64,000 bases of DNA from Chloracidobacterium sp. (GCA_016712045.1 JADJRV010000004.1:124001-188000), one strand, 5' to 3'. Numbered from the stretch's first letter, positions 1-9,339 are shown. Numbers and translations are program-made. The notes: generated by a model from the sequence alone, not told the origin.

Positions 1-838
<838 letters not shown>

Positions 839-912
839 ATAGAGACAGTTCGGCTACAATAGTCGAAACTATAAATACTAGTGTTTCAGAGGTTAAGTGT
901 CAAGATTTGCGC

Positions 913-1885
913 CTACGAAAGTACGCGCTCAAGCGCCGTAAACACGGCGCTTGGGGTTACTGAGAGGATACATTTCGGCGCGCCGAAAACCTCGCACGTA
1001 TAGCCCGGGCAAGGCTGGCAGGGAAGCGGTTCGAAAACGATCTCATTAGGTGCATCGGTCCACGGACGCCAGTGGTTGCGGTTTGACGAGCCAAAGACCA
1101 CCACCGAAGGTGTCCCGACCGCCGCCGCGATGTGTGCAATGCCCGAATCGTTGCCGACAAAAACCTTTGCTTTTGAAGCTAAAGCGGTTATCTCGGGCAG
1201 GGTTAGGTCGTCGAATATTGTGATGGGAACATTTAAGTACGCTGTTTTCGGCTTTTGACGCGATCGCAATAATATTTAGCCCTTTTTCGCTAAGGAATTC
1301 GGCAGTTCTTGCAAAATTCTCGGTTGGCCATTGTTTTGTAAAGAACGCACTTGTCGGATGCAAAAGTGCATAGTTGCCACGTCCGTGCCACTCGCTTACG
1401 CGAGCGGTTCGGCCTTTTTCGGTAACGACGAGCCGGGTTTTTGGCCGATCTTCGACGGGGACGCCGACGAAACCTACTAGTGCCAGTTGCTGTTCTGCGG
1501 AGTGCGTGGTTTCCTGACCCCAATAATCGAGTGCGGATGACAGTAAATGATTGTAAAGAAAAGGGTATTGATAGCTGGCGGCACCGACGCGGTGTTGGGC
1601 TCCGGTTGCTCTGACAAACATTGTTGCTGTAGTTCCGCCGTGGAGGTTAAATGCCACGTCGTACTTCCGTCTGCGAAGCTCAATTGCAGTTTTTACACGT
1701 TCTGTGGTGCTTTTTTCCACCGTTGCTTCGGTTACAAGCATGACGGGGATGTCGTCGCGGATCGGATAAACCAGAGAGCACTCAGGGTTTACGCACTTGA
1801 GACGGGTCTGCTCGTCGTCGATCTTGACCTCAGACTTGCATTGAGGACAACGGAGGATTTCGAGTAATTGGGGATTAATGGGCAT
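913..1885 (-). pseudogene. Trm112-like zinc ribbon fused to a truncated GT9 (heptosyltransferase-like) protein, frameshifted
   Basis: The N-terminal 50 or so residues look like the small Trm112/UPF0434 zinc-ribbon family: CPQC at 13-16, CVNPEC at 31-36, then YPIRDDIPVML. The frame then runs straight into the middle of a family 9 glycosyltransferase (RRRKYDVAFNLHGG), so the first 80-90 residues of a normal GT9, including its glycine-rich start, are absent. A one-base frameshift near 1240-1260 (one A too many in a short A run) separates the C-terminal GT9 nucleotide-sugar motif, GNDSGIAHIAAAVGTPSVVV, which continues in the next frame to 913. I chose the ATG at 1885 rather than an upstream TTG. 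Real GT9 proteins add heptose or similar sugars to lipopolysaccharide; this copy is unlikely to be active. The missing piece could be a real deletion or an assembly join. Confidence 0.7.
1385..1413. repeat. Palindromic repeat unit inside the GT9-like reading frame
   Basis: On the minus strand this reads GCCGAACCGCTCGCGTAAGC followed by GAGTGGCAC. It has a CTCGC/GCGAG core and resembles the elements at 9252-9339 and 43079-43146, which share CCG-CGCG-T-AGC-GAG. It adds roughly nine codons (RTARVSEWHG) in frame. Confidence 0.4.
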
Positions 1886-1898
1886 GATTTTCAATCAT

Positions 1899-1970
1899 AA
1901 AGTAAAAAGTAAAAAGGCAAAAGGCAAAACAGGATGTTACTCCTATTTTGCCGTTTTACTTTTGCCTTTT
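1899..1970. repeat. Composite palindrome of A-rich direct repeats between SPFH and Trm112/GT9 genes
   Basis: The left arm holds repeats of AGTAAAA and AAAGGCAA (1899-1934). The right arm (1941-1970: TCCTATTTTGCCG, then TTTTACTTTTGCCTTTT) is its imperfect complement. The element fills nearly all the space between two minus-strand genes and could fold as a hairpin in the transcript. Confidence 0.6.
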
Positions 1971-1973
1971 AAC

Positions 1974-3137
1974 TTAGGCCGCTTCGGTCTTTGTTCCGCA
2001 TTCGGGGCAGAATTTTGCACCCGGGGCGAGTTCGTGCTGGCAGCCGGCACATTTTGCTTTTTCCTGTGTCGAACCGCACTCGGAGCAGAATTTTGCTCCT
2101 TCGCGAAGTGTTGCGTTGCATTTTACGCACGGGACCTGAGCGATCTCCATCTTGCCGCCGCATTCGGCACAAAATTTTACTCCGGCTGCGTTAGCTTTGT
2201 TACACGTCGGACATGCAACGGTCGCTGATGACGCACCGGCGGCTCCGCCTGAGGTACTTGCCTGCGGCCCGGCACCAAAGGCACCTGCCATCTGGTTGCC
2301 GACGGCAAAGCCAGCGCCGAGACCAGCACCGAGTCCTGCACCTCCGCCCTCGTTTTGAGCAGCGTCACGCAGAGCGTCGGCGGCTTGGAATTTCATGTAA
2401 TTATCGACATTTCCGAGAGCACCCATGGCGGCACGACGGTTGATCGCGTCCTGGACCTCTTCGGGAACGCTGACGTTTTCGACGTAAAATTTGGTGACCT
2501 CAAGCCCGTAGCCCTTAAAATCTTCGTTGATCTGGCCGCGGATCTTTTCGCCGAGCTCTTTATACTGCGATGCGAGTTCGATCGCAGGTATTTTCAGCTC
2601 ACCAAGCGAATCTGAAAATTCGGTGACGATCGCCCGCTTGAGCTGGCCCTCGATATCGTCGGTGCTAAATTGAGCGTTGGTACCCGCGATCTCCTTGATA
2701 AAATCACCGGGCGATGCCACTCGCAGGCTGTATGCACCAAAAGCACGAAGCTGGACCATGCCAAAATCGGCATCGCGGAGCATGATCGGGTTAGACGTGC
2801 CCCATTTCATGTCCGTAAACTGTTTGGTATTAACGAAATAGACCTCTGATTTGAAAGGCGAGTTGAAGCCAAATTTCCACGCGCCGAGTTTTGACAGGAT
2901 CGGCGTGTTGCCGCCATCGATCTCATATTTACCGGGCGTAAAGACGTCGCCGATCTGGCCCTCAAAGACAAAAACGGCTGCTTGTGATTCGCGAACGATC
3001 AGCTGCGCTCCATTTTTGATCTCTTGTCCGGCGACCGGAAAGCGATAGACCAGCGTGTCCTGGCTGTCGTCAAGCCACTCGATGACCTCAATAAACTGGT
3101 TCATCGCGGCGTCTTTTATCTTGTCAATAATGCTCAT
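1974..3137 (-). CDS. SPFH-domain protein with three C-terminal zinc ribbons (YdjI/virion-core-like)
   Basis: 387-residue cytosolic protein. Residues 1-260 match the SPFH/band-7-like YdjI family (early motif FIEVIEWLDDSQDTLVYRFP; later TKFYVENVSVPEEVQDAINR). A short Gly/Ala-rich linker (about 268-305) leads to three Cys4 zinc ribbons: CPTC..CAEC, CVKC..CSEC and CAGC..CPEC. Known relatives assemble on membranes under stress and in Bacillus associate with phage-shock-type systems. No PspA or other partner is adjacent here, so the exact role is unknown. The ATG at 3137 is preceded by the purine-rich GGAGATC. The neighbour downstream on the same strand is the broken GT9 fusion. Confidence 0.85.
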   Translation of the reverse strand: MSIIDKIKDAAMNQFIEVIEWLDDSQDTLVYRFPVAGQEIKNGAQLIVRESQAAVFVFEGQIGDVFTPGKYEIDGGNTPILSKLGAWKFGFNSPFKSEVYFVNTKQFTDMKWGTSNPIMLRDADFGMVQLRAFGAYSLRVASPGDFIKEIAGTNAQFSTDDIEGQLKRAIVTEFSDSLGELKIPAIELASQYKELGEKIRGQINEDFKGYGLEVTKFYVENVSVPEEVQDAINRRAAMGALGNVDNYMKFQAADALRDAAQNEGGGAGLGAGLGAGFAVGNQMAGAFGAGPQASTSGGAAGASSATVACPTCNKANAAGVKFCAECGGKMEIAQVPCVKCNATLREGAKFCSECGSTQEKAKCAGCQHELAPGAKFCPECGTKTEAA

Positions 3138-3205
3138 TTATAGATCTCCTTTATCAGTAACCCTTAACGATAAAATATGCCATAAAGTTGCGCAAATTGG
3201 AAGTT

Positions 3206-3673
3206 TTATCGATGTTCGATGTTGGGTAATTTTAGTAAGAAAAGCATGGTGATCATTACCACGCCGCCCGATATGTCCAGCATAACGTCTTGGATAGAAC
3301 CGGTTCGTGAGATCTCAAAACTCTGGTGAAACTCGTCGATCGCGGCGATGCCTGTGACGAGTAAGAGCGGTAAGATGTAACGCCATTTGTGCAGACGAAC
3401 CGTTGCGGATATCGAAAGTGCCCGGACGGCGAAAAAAGCGAGAACGGCGTATTCGGTAAAGTGGGCGGCTTTGCGAATGTAGCTGTGGTAGATGATGAGG
3501 GTTTGCTCAGGTGCGGCGGGAAACAGAAACTCGACCAGCGGCCTGATAAAACGGGACGTCTGCGACATCGAGCCCATGTCGCTCGATAGATAAAATATGA
3601 CGGCTATCCAAAAAACGACCGGCGCGTACTGCCATAGCATCACGCGCCGGTCGAACGTAAAATTAGTTGTCAC
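3206..3673 (-). CDS. VanZ-like family membrane protein
   Basis: 155 residues with four predicted membrane spans. The family hallmarks are visible: SYIRKAAHFTEYAVLAFF in the middle and DEFHQSFEISRTGSIQDVMLD before the last span. VanZ-like proteins are small integral membrane proteins; VanZ itself raises teicoplanin resistance, but most members have no assigned function. The frame opens at a GTG (3673), five bases after the stop of the small membrane gene upstream, which suggests joint transcription. No other resistance genes are near. Confidence 0.8.
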   Translation of the reverse strand: MTTNFTFDRRVMLWQYAPVVFWIAVIFYLSSDMGSMSQTSRFIRPLVEFLFPAAPEQTLIIYHSYIRKAAHFTEYAVLAFFAVRALSISATVRLHKWRYILPLLLVTGIAAIDEFHQSFEISRTGSIQDVMLDISGGVVMITMLFLLKLPNIEHR

Positions 3674-3677
3674 CTAA

Positions 3678-3935
3678 CTATTGCGGCAGATTGCCCATTG
3701 AGAAGCTCGCTCCGCCGCCGACGATCATCAGGATGAAACCGGCGATCGTAACCAACATCGGCACTAGGCCCTGTTTTTTGACAAAGTAAAAAATGATGCC
3801 GCCGAGGGGCTGACAGAAAAAATTGACTAGGCCCCAGATGACCTTGTCCGCTGTATCCTTGCCTGTCTGTACCGCTGTAACGATAAGCCAGATCATTCCT
3901 ACCAAAAAGACCACATAACCTAAGATCGCAATCAT
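3678..3935 (-). CDS. Small membrane protein of unknown function
   Basis: 85 residues: a hydrophobic N-terminal helix (MIAILGYVVFLVGMIWLIV), a short polar loop (QTGKDTADKVIWG) and two more hydrophobic stretches ending in SFSMGNLPQ. It starts at an ATG (3935) with a strong ribosome site (GGAGG about 8 bases upstream). I do not recognise a family with confidence. It lies directly upstream of the VanZ-like gene on the same strand, so the two are probably co-transcribed. Confidence 0.7.
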   Translation of the reverse strand: MIAILGYVVFLVGMIWLIVTAVQTGKDTADKVIWGLVNFFCQPLGGIIFYFVKKQGLVPMLVTIAGFILMIVGGGASFSMGNLPQ

Positions 3936-4022
3936 TGATTTGCCTCCGAAAAAGTAAGTTTAAGTTGAATTGGAAAAATCAAACCAAGAATATACGAGAT
4001 TGGGGTGTAAAGTCCAACGTAA

Positions 4023-4060
4023 AAAGCCCAAAGTCGCATGAAAAAACGACTTTGGGCTTT
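4023..4060 (-). terminator. Intrinsic terminator of the atp operon
   Basis: Perfect 14-base inverted repeat AAAGCCCAAAGTCG / CGACTTTGGGCTTT with a 10-base loop. On the minus strand the hairpin ends in a T-rich tract. It lies 24 bases downstream of the atpG stop codon, which marks the end of the ATP synthase transcript. Confidence 0.85.
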
Positions 4061-4083
4061 GGGGTAATTTCTTACTGTATAGA

Positions 4084-4962
4084 CTAAGCGGCGGCCGCTC
4101 CCGAAACCACTTCGATAATCTCTTTAGTGATCGCGGCTTGCCGGATCCGGTTCATATTTAGGGTCAAAGTATCGATCAGCTCACCGGCATTTTTCGACGC
4201 CGAATCCATAGCCGTCATACGCGAACCTTGTTCAGAGGCGACCGATTCGAGCATGCCTTTGTAGATCTGCGTCTCGATCTGTTTTGGCAGCAAACGGCCA
4301 AAGATCTCGGCGGCGGGCTGCTCATAGATATACTCTGACTCGACGCCGGTCGATTCGCCATCAGTATCGGGAGCGGTCCGCTGGATCGGCAGGACCTGTT
4401 CGATGACGGGTTTTTGCGAGAGGACGGTCTTAAATTCGGTATAGACGATAAAGACCTTGTCGATCGTCGTGTCTTCGGTAAATGTTGCGATCACTTTGTT
4501 TGCGATCTCGACCGCGTCGGCGTGGACGACCTGGCCGGAACCTGTCAGCCCGATGTATTCCTCGGTAAACTCGACCGCACGGCGTTTGAAAAAGTCGCGG
4601 CCCTTGCGTCCGACCGGGATCATCGTGGACTGTTTGCCTTCGTTTTCTTTCAGAAAAGCCTGTGTGGCTTTGATGACGTTGGCGTTAAACGCACCGGCGA
4701 GTCCCTTATCGGCACTGACCAGCACGACCAAATATTTATCATCACCACGCTCGTCGAGCAGCGGATGCGATATCTCGCCCGCAAGCTTTCCGCTCAGGTC
4801 ACCGAGGACCTGACTCATCTTACCCGCAAACGGGCGCGATGCCGTCACGCGGTCCTGCGCGCGTTTGAGCTTAGCCGCGGCGACCATCTTCATCGCTTTG
4901 GTGATCTGTTGTGTGTTTTTGACCGACTTAATCCGTCGGCGCATGTCTAACAAACTAGCCAT
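4084..4962 (-). CDS. atpG: ATP synthase F1 subunit gamma
   Basis: Central rotor shaft of F1, converting c-ring rotation into conformational change in the alpha3beta3 head. 292 residues from the ATG at 4962. The N-terminal MASLLDMRRRIKSVKNTQQI and the C-terminal ASKNAGELIDTLTLNMNRIR are diagnostic, the two halves forming the coiled-coil shaft. The usual ribosome site is missing: the ATG is preceded only by an A-run and the TGACAAG repeat element at 4970-5027. Last gene of the local operon; atpD and atpC do not follow, and a terminator does. Confidence 0.95.
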   Translation of the reverse strand: MASLLDMRRRIKSVKNTQQITKAMKMVAAAKLKRAQDRVTASRPFAGKMSQVLGDLSGKLAGEISHPLLDERGDDKYLVVLVSADKGLAGAFNANVIKATQAFLKENEGKQSTMIPVGRKGRDFFKRRAVEFTEEYIGLTGSGQVVHADAVEIANKVIATFTEDTTIDKVFIVYTEFKTVLSQKPVIEQVLPIQRTAPDTDGESTGVESEYIYEQPAAEIFGRLLPKQIETQIYKGMLESVASEQGSRMTAMDSASKNAGELIDTLTLNMNRIRQAAITKEIIEVVSGAAAA

Positions 4963-4969
4963 TTTTTTA

Positions 4970-5027
4970 GTGACAAGTGACAAGTGACGAGTGACAAGTA
5001 AAACCTGTCACCTGTGACCGTTCACTG
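4970..5027. repeat. GTGACAAG tandem/inverted element between atpA and atpG
   Basis: The left arm has four copies of GTGAC(A/G)AG (4970-4998). The right arm, CTGTCACCTGTGACCGTTCACT at 5005-5027 in part, is the degenerate complement with the same period. It fills almost the whole atpA-atpG spacer and leaves no clear Shine-Dalgarno sequence for atpG. Confidence 0.7.
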
Positions 5028-5028
5028 T

Positions 5029-6561
5029 TTACGCCGCTGCTGTTGCAGCCGTTGCCCAGCGCGTAGCTTTGAAATCTTCGACAGCCTCTTTCATCATCGC
5101 TTTGAGGTCGTCGTCGATCGATTTTTTGTCGCGGAGCGTGTTCAAAACTGCCGGATGGGCTTCTTCGGCAAATTTGGTCAGCTCTTCTTCGAATCGTTTG
5201 AGATCCGTGATCTCGACATCGTCTGCCAGGCCGTTGCTTACCGTCCAGATGATCAGCACCTGTTCGATAACGTCCATCGGCACGTACTGGGGCTGCTTGA
5301 GGATCTCGGTCAGGCGTTTGCCGCGTTCGAGCTGTTGCTGCGTCGATTTATCGAGGTCCGAACCAAACTGAGCAAAAGCCGCCAGCTCGCGAAACTGTGC
5401 AAGGTCGATACGCAGTGTACCGGCGACCTGCTTCATGGCTTTGATCTGAGCCGAACCGCCCACACGCGAAACTGAGTTACCCACGTTGATAGCGGGACGC
5501 ACGCCTGAGTTAAAGAGGTCTGACTCAAGGAAGATCTGTCCGTCCGTGATCGAGATCACGTTGGTCGGAATGTACGCCGAGATATCGCCGGCCTGTGTCT
5601 CGATGATCGGCAAGCTGGTAAGCGAACCGCCGCCCTGCTTGTCTGACATCTTTGCCGCACGTTCGAGCAGGCGTGAGTGTAGATAGAAAACGTCGCCGGG
5701 ATATGCTTCGCGGCCCGGAGGACGGCGGAGCAGCAAAGAAATTTCGCGGTATGCAGCGGCCTGTTTCGAAAGATCATCGTAGATCGTAAGAGCATGACGG
5801 CCGTTGTCGCGGAAATATTCGCCCATCGCACAACCCGAATACGGAGCCAAAAACTGCATGGCTGCGGGGTCGGACGCCGAGGCGTTAACGATGATGGTGT
5901 AATCCATCGCACCAAATTCCTCAAGCTTTTGACGAACCTGAGCAACTGTCGAGGCTTTTTGCCCGATGGCGACATAGACGCAGATAACGTCTTTGCCTTT
6001 TTGGTTGATGATCGTGTCGATCGCGACAGCGGTTTTACCCGTCTGGCGGTCGCCGATGATCAGCTCACGCTGTCCGCGGCCGATCGGCACCATCGAGTCG
6101 ATAGCTTTAAGGCCGGTCTGGAGCGGCTCTTTCACCGGCTGACGATCGATAATTCCGGGTGCGATCTTTTCGACCGGATTGTACGTTTCGGTAATGATCT
6201 CGCCCTTACCGTCGATCGGGTTGCCGAGAGCATCGACCACGCGGCCGATCATCGCGTCGCCCACCGGCACGCTCATGATGCGTTTGGTACGCTTGGCTTC
6301 GTCGCCCTCTTTGATCTTTTGAAAATCGCCGAACAGCACGCAGCCGACCTTGTCTTCTTCAAGGTTAAGGGCCAGGCCGCGAACGCCGTAGGGAAATTCG
6401 AGCAGCTCGCCGGCCATGACCTTTTCCAGGCCATAGATCTCGGCGATACCGTCACCGACCTTGATGACCGTGCCGACCTCGTCGACCGTCATGCTGGCGT
6501 CAAAATTATTGATCTGAGCACGAATTATCTCGTTTATTTCGTTAGCTTTGATTGATTCCAT
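5029..6561 (-). CDS. atpA: ATP synthase F1 subunit alpha
   Basis: 510 residues from ATG 6561; a TTG further upstream would overlap atpH and is less likely. Alpha forms the non-catalytic nucleotide sites of the F1 head. Visible motifs: the beta-barrel domain (GDGIAEIYGLEKVMAGELLE), the P-loop GDRQTGKTAVAIDTI, the Arg-containing signature PAINVGNSVSRVGGSAQIKAM and the C-terminal helical domain. Length matches the family. It starts 4 bases after the atpH stop. Confidence 0.97.
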   Translation of the reverse strand: MESIKANEINEIIRAQINNFDASMTVDEVGTVIKVGDGIAEIYGLEKVMAGELLEFPYGVRGLALNLEEDKVGCVLFGDFQKIKEGDEAKRTKRIMSVPVGDAMIGRVVDALGNPIDGKGEIITETYNPVEKIAPGIIDRQPVKEPLQTGLKAIDSMVPIGRGQRELIIGDRQTGKTAVAIDTIINQKGKDVICVYVAIGQKASTVAQVRQKLEEFGAMDYTIIVNASASDPAAMQFLAPYSGCAMGEYFRDNGRHALTIYDDLSKQAAAYREISLLLRRPPGREAYPGDVFYLHSRLLERAAKMSDKQGGGSLTSLPIIETQAGDISAYIPTNVISITDGQIFLESDLFNSGVRPAINVGNSVSRVGGSAQIKAMKQVAGTLRIDLAQFRELAAFAQFGSDLDKSTQQQLERGKRLTEILKQPQYVPMDVIEQVLIIWTVSNGLADDVEITDLKRFEEELTKFAEEAHPAVLNTLRDKKSIDDDLKAMMKEAVEDFKATRWATAATAAA

Positions 6562-6565
6562 ATCA

Positions 6566-7108
6566 CTATCCGTTAACAAGTTGTTCTCTTAAATTCTCTA
6601 ACTTAGTTTTGACAGAGCCGTCGTACACGGTCGAACCGATGCGGGTGACGACACCGCCGATAATATCTTTATTAATTGCGAAACTAATGTTGACCTTTTT
6701 ACCGGTCAGCTTTTCAAGATTTGATTGAAACTCGGTGCGCTCGTTTTCCGGCAGCTCGCGGGCCGAAACGATCTCGGCGGTTACGACACCGCTACGTTCT
6801 TGCAGGACCGCATCAAAACGCTCATTGATCTCACCGATCTCGGTCAGACGGCCGTTTTGCAGCAATACGCGGAGGAAATTTGCCGTCGCCTGCGTAGGTT
6901 TGGTGCGTGCGATCAGATCCTCAAGCACCCGTTCCTTGCCCATGTGGGCGATGGCCGGGTTGCTAAAAACTGTCTGCAGCTCTTCGCTGTTGCGAAAAAG
7001 CTCGGTCCAACCGGCAAGCTCGCCTTTGACGGCGTCTGTCTGACCGGTTTCGAGGACAACATCGGCTAGTGCGGTGGAATATCGGCGGGCGATCGTCTCT
7101 CTGCTCAT
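6566..7108 (-). CDS. atpH: ATP synthase F1 subunit delta (OSCP)
   Basis: 180 residues. Delta ties the top of F1 to the peripheral b/b' stalk. The N-terminal helical bundle (TIARRYSTALADVVLE) and the C-terminal IGGVVTRIGSTVYDGSVKTKLENL are typical of the family. Start ATG 7108 lies one base after the atpF stop, so translation is probably coupled. No breaks or unusual residues seen. Confidence 0.95.
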   Translation of the reverse strand: MSRETIARRYSTALADVVLETGQTDAVKGELAGWTELFRNSEELQTVFSNPAIAHMGKERVLEDLIARTKPTQATANFLRVLLQNGRLTEIGEINERFDAVLQERSGVVTAEIVSARELPENERTEFQSNLEKLTGKKVNISFAINKDIIGGVVTRIGSTVYDGSVKTKLENLREQLVNG

Positions 7109-7109
7109 A

Positions 7110-7682
7110 TTAGTTTAGCCCTCCGATCTCGCTGATGCTGCCCTTTATGAGCTTAGCGTCAACATTGCCGTCGATCTGCGCACGAAGTTTTTTCTCCGCA
7201 AGCTCAATGGTCGCGTTGGCAGACAAGCGGCGGAGCTCAGCGTACGACTGCTTAGAAAGCCTCGCAAGCTCGCCCTCGGTCTGCTGGCGGAGCCGCTCGA
7301 CCTCGATCTTGGTCTGGTCGGCAAGGCGTTTCTTTTCAAAAGCGGCCTCGTCCTTGGCTTTTGCCAAAATGTCGGTTTTTTCGGTTTCGAGCTGTGACAG
7401 GCGGGCTTCGATAGATGTCAGTTTCGCGAGAGCGTCCTGTTTTTCGGCTTCGGCTTTGATCAACTCAGCACGGATCTCTTCGCGTTTTGCCTTAAAAGCT
7501 GCACCCAAAGGTTTTTTGAGGACATAGACCATCAGCGCGATAAAGATCGCGAGGTTGATAAATTTCCACGCCTCAAAGCCCGGAATATTGAGATATTCGT
7601 TGTAAAAGTGCGTAAAAGCGCTCTCTTTTCCAGCAGGGCCGCCGGCTAAAAGAAAGGCAAAATTGGATATAAACGCTAACAT
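7110..7682 (-). CDS. atpF: ATP synthase Fo subunit b
   Basis: 190 residues: a short N-terminal part, one membrane span near residues 38-58 (FINLAIFIALMVYVL), and a long charged coiled-coil rich in Lys, Glu and Ala (RLSQLETEKTDILAKAKDEA). It forms the peripheral stalk with the b' protein encoded just upstream. The spacing (7 bases after atpF', 1 base before atpH) shows a tight operon. Between the two b-type genes, this one is called b and the shorter upstream one b'; the naming could be reversed. Confidence 0.9.
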   Translation of the reverse strand: MLAFISNFAFLLAGGPAGKESAFTHFYNEYLNIPGFEAWKFINLAIFIALMVYVLKKPLGAAFKAKREEIRAELIKAEAEKQDALAKLTSIEARLSQLETEKTDILAKAKDEAAFEKKRLADQTKIEVERLRQQTEGELARLSKQSYAELRRLSANATIELAEKKLRAQIDGNVDAKLIKGSISEIGGLN

Positions 7683-7688
7683 AAAAAC

Positions 7689-8138
7689 TTAGCCCTTCAG
7701 GATATTCGCGGCGATCTGGTCGGCGATCTTTTCGGCATCGGTGTCGATGGCCGCACGGGCCTCAGCGGCCTCTTTTTCAAGCTCAGCCTTGCCGTTGTCA
7801 AACATGCCGGCGGTCTCGGTTTTAGCTTCGGCGAGTTTTTGCTCGCGTGCCGCGATCGCTTTTTTCTGTTCTTTTTCGATCAGCTCGTAACCCTTAGTAC
7901 GCGCGTCGAGCAATTCGCTCGTGTATCGCGACTCTTTTTGGCCGACATCGCTCAGGATCTTTTCGGCCTCAGACGAATGCCCGCCTTTGTTCTTTTCGCG
8001 AGCTTCTATGATGCGGTTGATCGGTTTGTAAAACGTACGGTTGAGCACCCATATCATCAGCAAAATGATGCCGATATGGATAAATATCGTCCCGTCCGGG
8101 AAAAGCTGAATTGATTCGGCAAAGGCCAGCAAATGCAT
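7689..8138 (-). CDS. atpF': ATP synthase Fo subunit b' (second b-type subunit)
   Basis: 149 residues. A membrane span (IFIHIGIILLMIWVLNRTFY) is followed by PINRIIEAREKNKGGHSSEA and a long coiled coil of the b-subunit type. Two different b-type genes in tandem indicate a heterodimeric b/b' stalk, as in cyanobacteria and some other phyla. It is the first gene of this transcript. No atpB (a), atpE (c) or atpI lies upstream; the neighbour is a divergent methyltransferase gene, so the Fo rotor genes must be elsewhere. Confidence 0.9.
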   Translation of the reverse strand: MHLLAFAESIQLFPDGTIFIHIGIILLMIWVLNRTFYKPINRIIEAREKNKGGHSSEAEKILSDVGQKESRYTSELLDARTKGYELIEKEQKKAIAAREQKLAEAKTETAGMFDNGKAELEKEAAEARAAIDTDAEKIADQIAANILKG

Positions 8139-8203
8139 AATCTTGATCGTCCGTATTTACGGATGGAAACAGCACGAAATCCGCCTGATTCTCAAAAGAT
8201 ATA

Positions 8204-8233
8204 AGAGTATCACGCGCCCTTTTTAAGGGTCAA
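8204..8233 (-). promoter_or_regulatory. Possible promoter of the atp operon
   Basis: On the minus strand, TTGACC (8233-8228) lies 18 bases before TACTCT (8209-8204). The spacer contains the small palindrome CCCTTAAAAAGGG. About 65 bases of leader follow before atpF'. This is a consensus match only. Confidence 0.35.
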
Positions 8234-8314
8234 GGACGCGCCGCAAGCGCTTGTCGTTCGTGGTTGGTTTTTAAAGTTTTGCCGCTGTGCTACAGTTTTC
8301 ATCAACAAAGCCCG

Positions 8315-9271
8315 ATGACAGCCGCACACAAAAACGAAAAGATACGCGCACCGCGAAACCGCACACTAGAGGTCGGTGAAAACGAGGTCGCGGCTTTGCG
8401 TTCAAAGCTGATCGTCGATGATGGGTCTGCGGAGTTGTCAGATGTGCGAAATAAGATCGTCTGCGGCGATGCATTTAGTGTTTTGGAGCGTTTGCCAAAG
8501 GCGAGCTTTGACCTGCTCTTTGCCGATCCGCCTTATAACCTGACAAAATCGTTTGGTACGGAAAAATTTAGCGAATGTTCGTCAGACGAATACGAAGAAT
8601 GGCTCGACCCTTGGTTACTGCTTTGTTTGTCGCTGCTCAAGCCGACGGCGAGCGTTTATATATGTGGCGATTGGCGCTCATCAGCGGCGATACAGCGTGC
8701 GGGGTCGCGGCATTTCACGCTTCGCAACCGGATAACGTGGGAACGCGAAAAGGGACGCGGGGCAAAGGCAAACTGGAAAAACTCGGCTGAGGATATTTGG
8801 TTTTTTACCGTTTCAGACGAATTTACATTTAATCTCGACGCCGTAAAACAGCGCCGCCGCGTGATCGCACCGTATCGTGACAATGGCGAGCCAAAAGACT
8901 GGACCGAGACGAGCGAAGGAAATTTTCGCGATACACACCCGTCAAATATCTGGACCGACATCAGCGTTCCCTTTTGGTCGATGCCTGAGAATACTGATCA
9001 CCCGACGCAAAAGCCGGAAAAGCTGCTGGCAAAGATCATCCTTGCGAGCACGAACGACGGTGAAATAATCCTCGACCCGTTTGCTGGAAGTGGAACAACC
9101 GCCGTTGCCGCAAAGAAACTCAACCGTGATTTTGTCGCGATCGAATCCGACGAACAATATTGTTTGCTCGCCCAAAAACGTTTGGAGCTTGCAGATACGG
9201 ATAGATCAATTCAAGGTTTTGCCGACGGTGTGTTTTGGGATAGAAATTCGGGGCAGAACCGTCCGCGTTAG
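8315..9271 (+). CDS. Beta-class DNA methyltransferase (N6-adenine or N4-cytosine), orphan
   Basis: 318 residues from the ATG at 8315, chosen over an upstream non-ATG extension with no homology-like sequence. Catalytic motif IV DPPYNL (about 71-76) comes before the SAM-binding motif DPFAGSGTT (about 265-275), with HPTQKPEKL between them; this order defines the beta class (CcrM/M.HinfI-like). The central segment should recognise the target. No restriction endonuclease is adjacent, so it may be a solitary regulatory or housekeeping methylase. The last codons and stop (QNRPR-TAG) lie inside the palindromic repeat at 9252-9339. The next gene, xthA, is also DNA-related. Confidence 0.88.
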   Translation: MTAAHKNEKIRAPRNRTLEVGENEVAALRSKLIVDDGSAELSDVRNKIVCGDAFSVLERLPKASFDLLFADPPYNLTKSFGTEKFSECSSDEYEEWLDPWLLLCLSLLKPTASVYICGDWRSSAAIQRAGSRHFTLRNRITWEREKGRGAKANWKNSAEDIWFFTVSDEFTFNLDAVKQRRRVIAPYRDNGEPKDWTETSEGNFRDTHPSNIWTDISVPFWSMPENTDHPTQKPEKLLAKIILASTNDGEIILDPFAGSGTTAVAAKKLNRDFVAIESDEQYCLLAQKRLELADTDRSIQGFADGVFWDRNSGQNRPR

Positions 9272-9339
9272 CGAGGAGCAAAGTCCAATCAGACGTATTC
9301 GATTACTGATTCGTGCCCTTGCTCGCAAGCGGTTCTGCC
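9252..9339. repeat. Palindromic element at the methyltransferase/xthA junction
   Basis: Perfect 10-base outer arms GGCAGAACCG (9252-9261) and CGGTTCTGCC (9330-9339), with inner GCGAG/CTCGC segments. The stop codon of the methyltransferase (9269-9271) lies inside the left half. Confidence 0.65.

Noticed and set aside
4970..5027. CRISPR-like repeats
   Set aside because: The units are 8 bases with no unique spacers and no cas genes; it is a tandem/inverted element.
5794..6555. 253-codon plus-strand open frame opposite atpA
   Set aside because: Lies entirely on the complement of the secure atpA gene and shows no family pattern.
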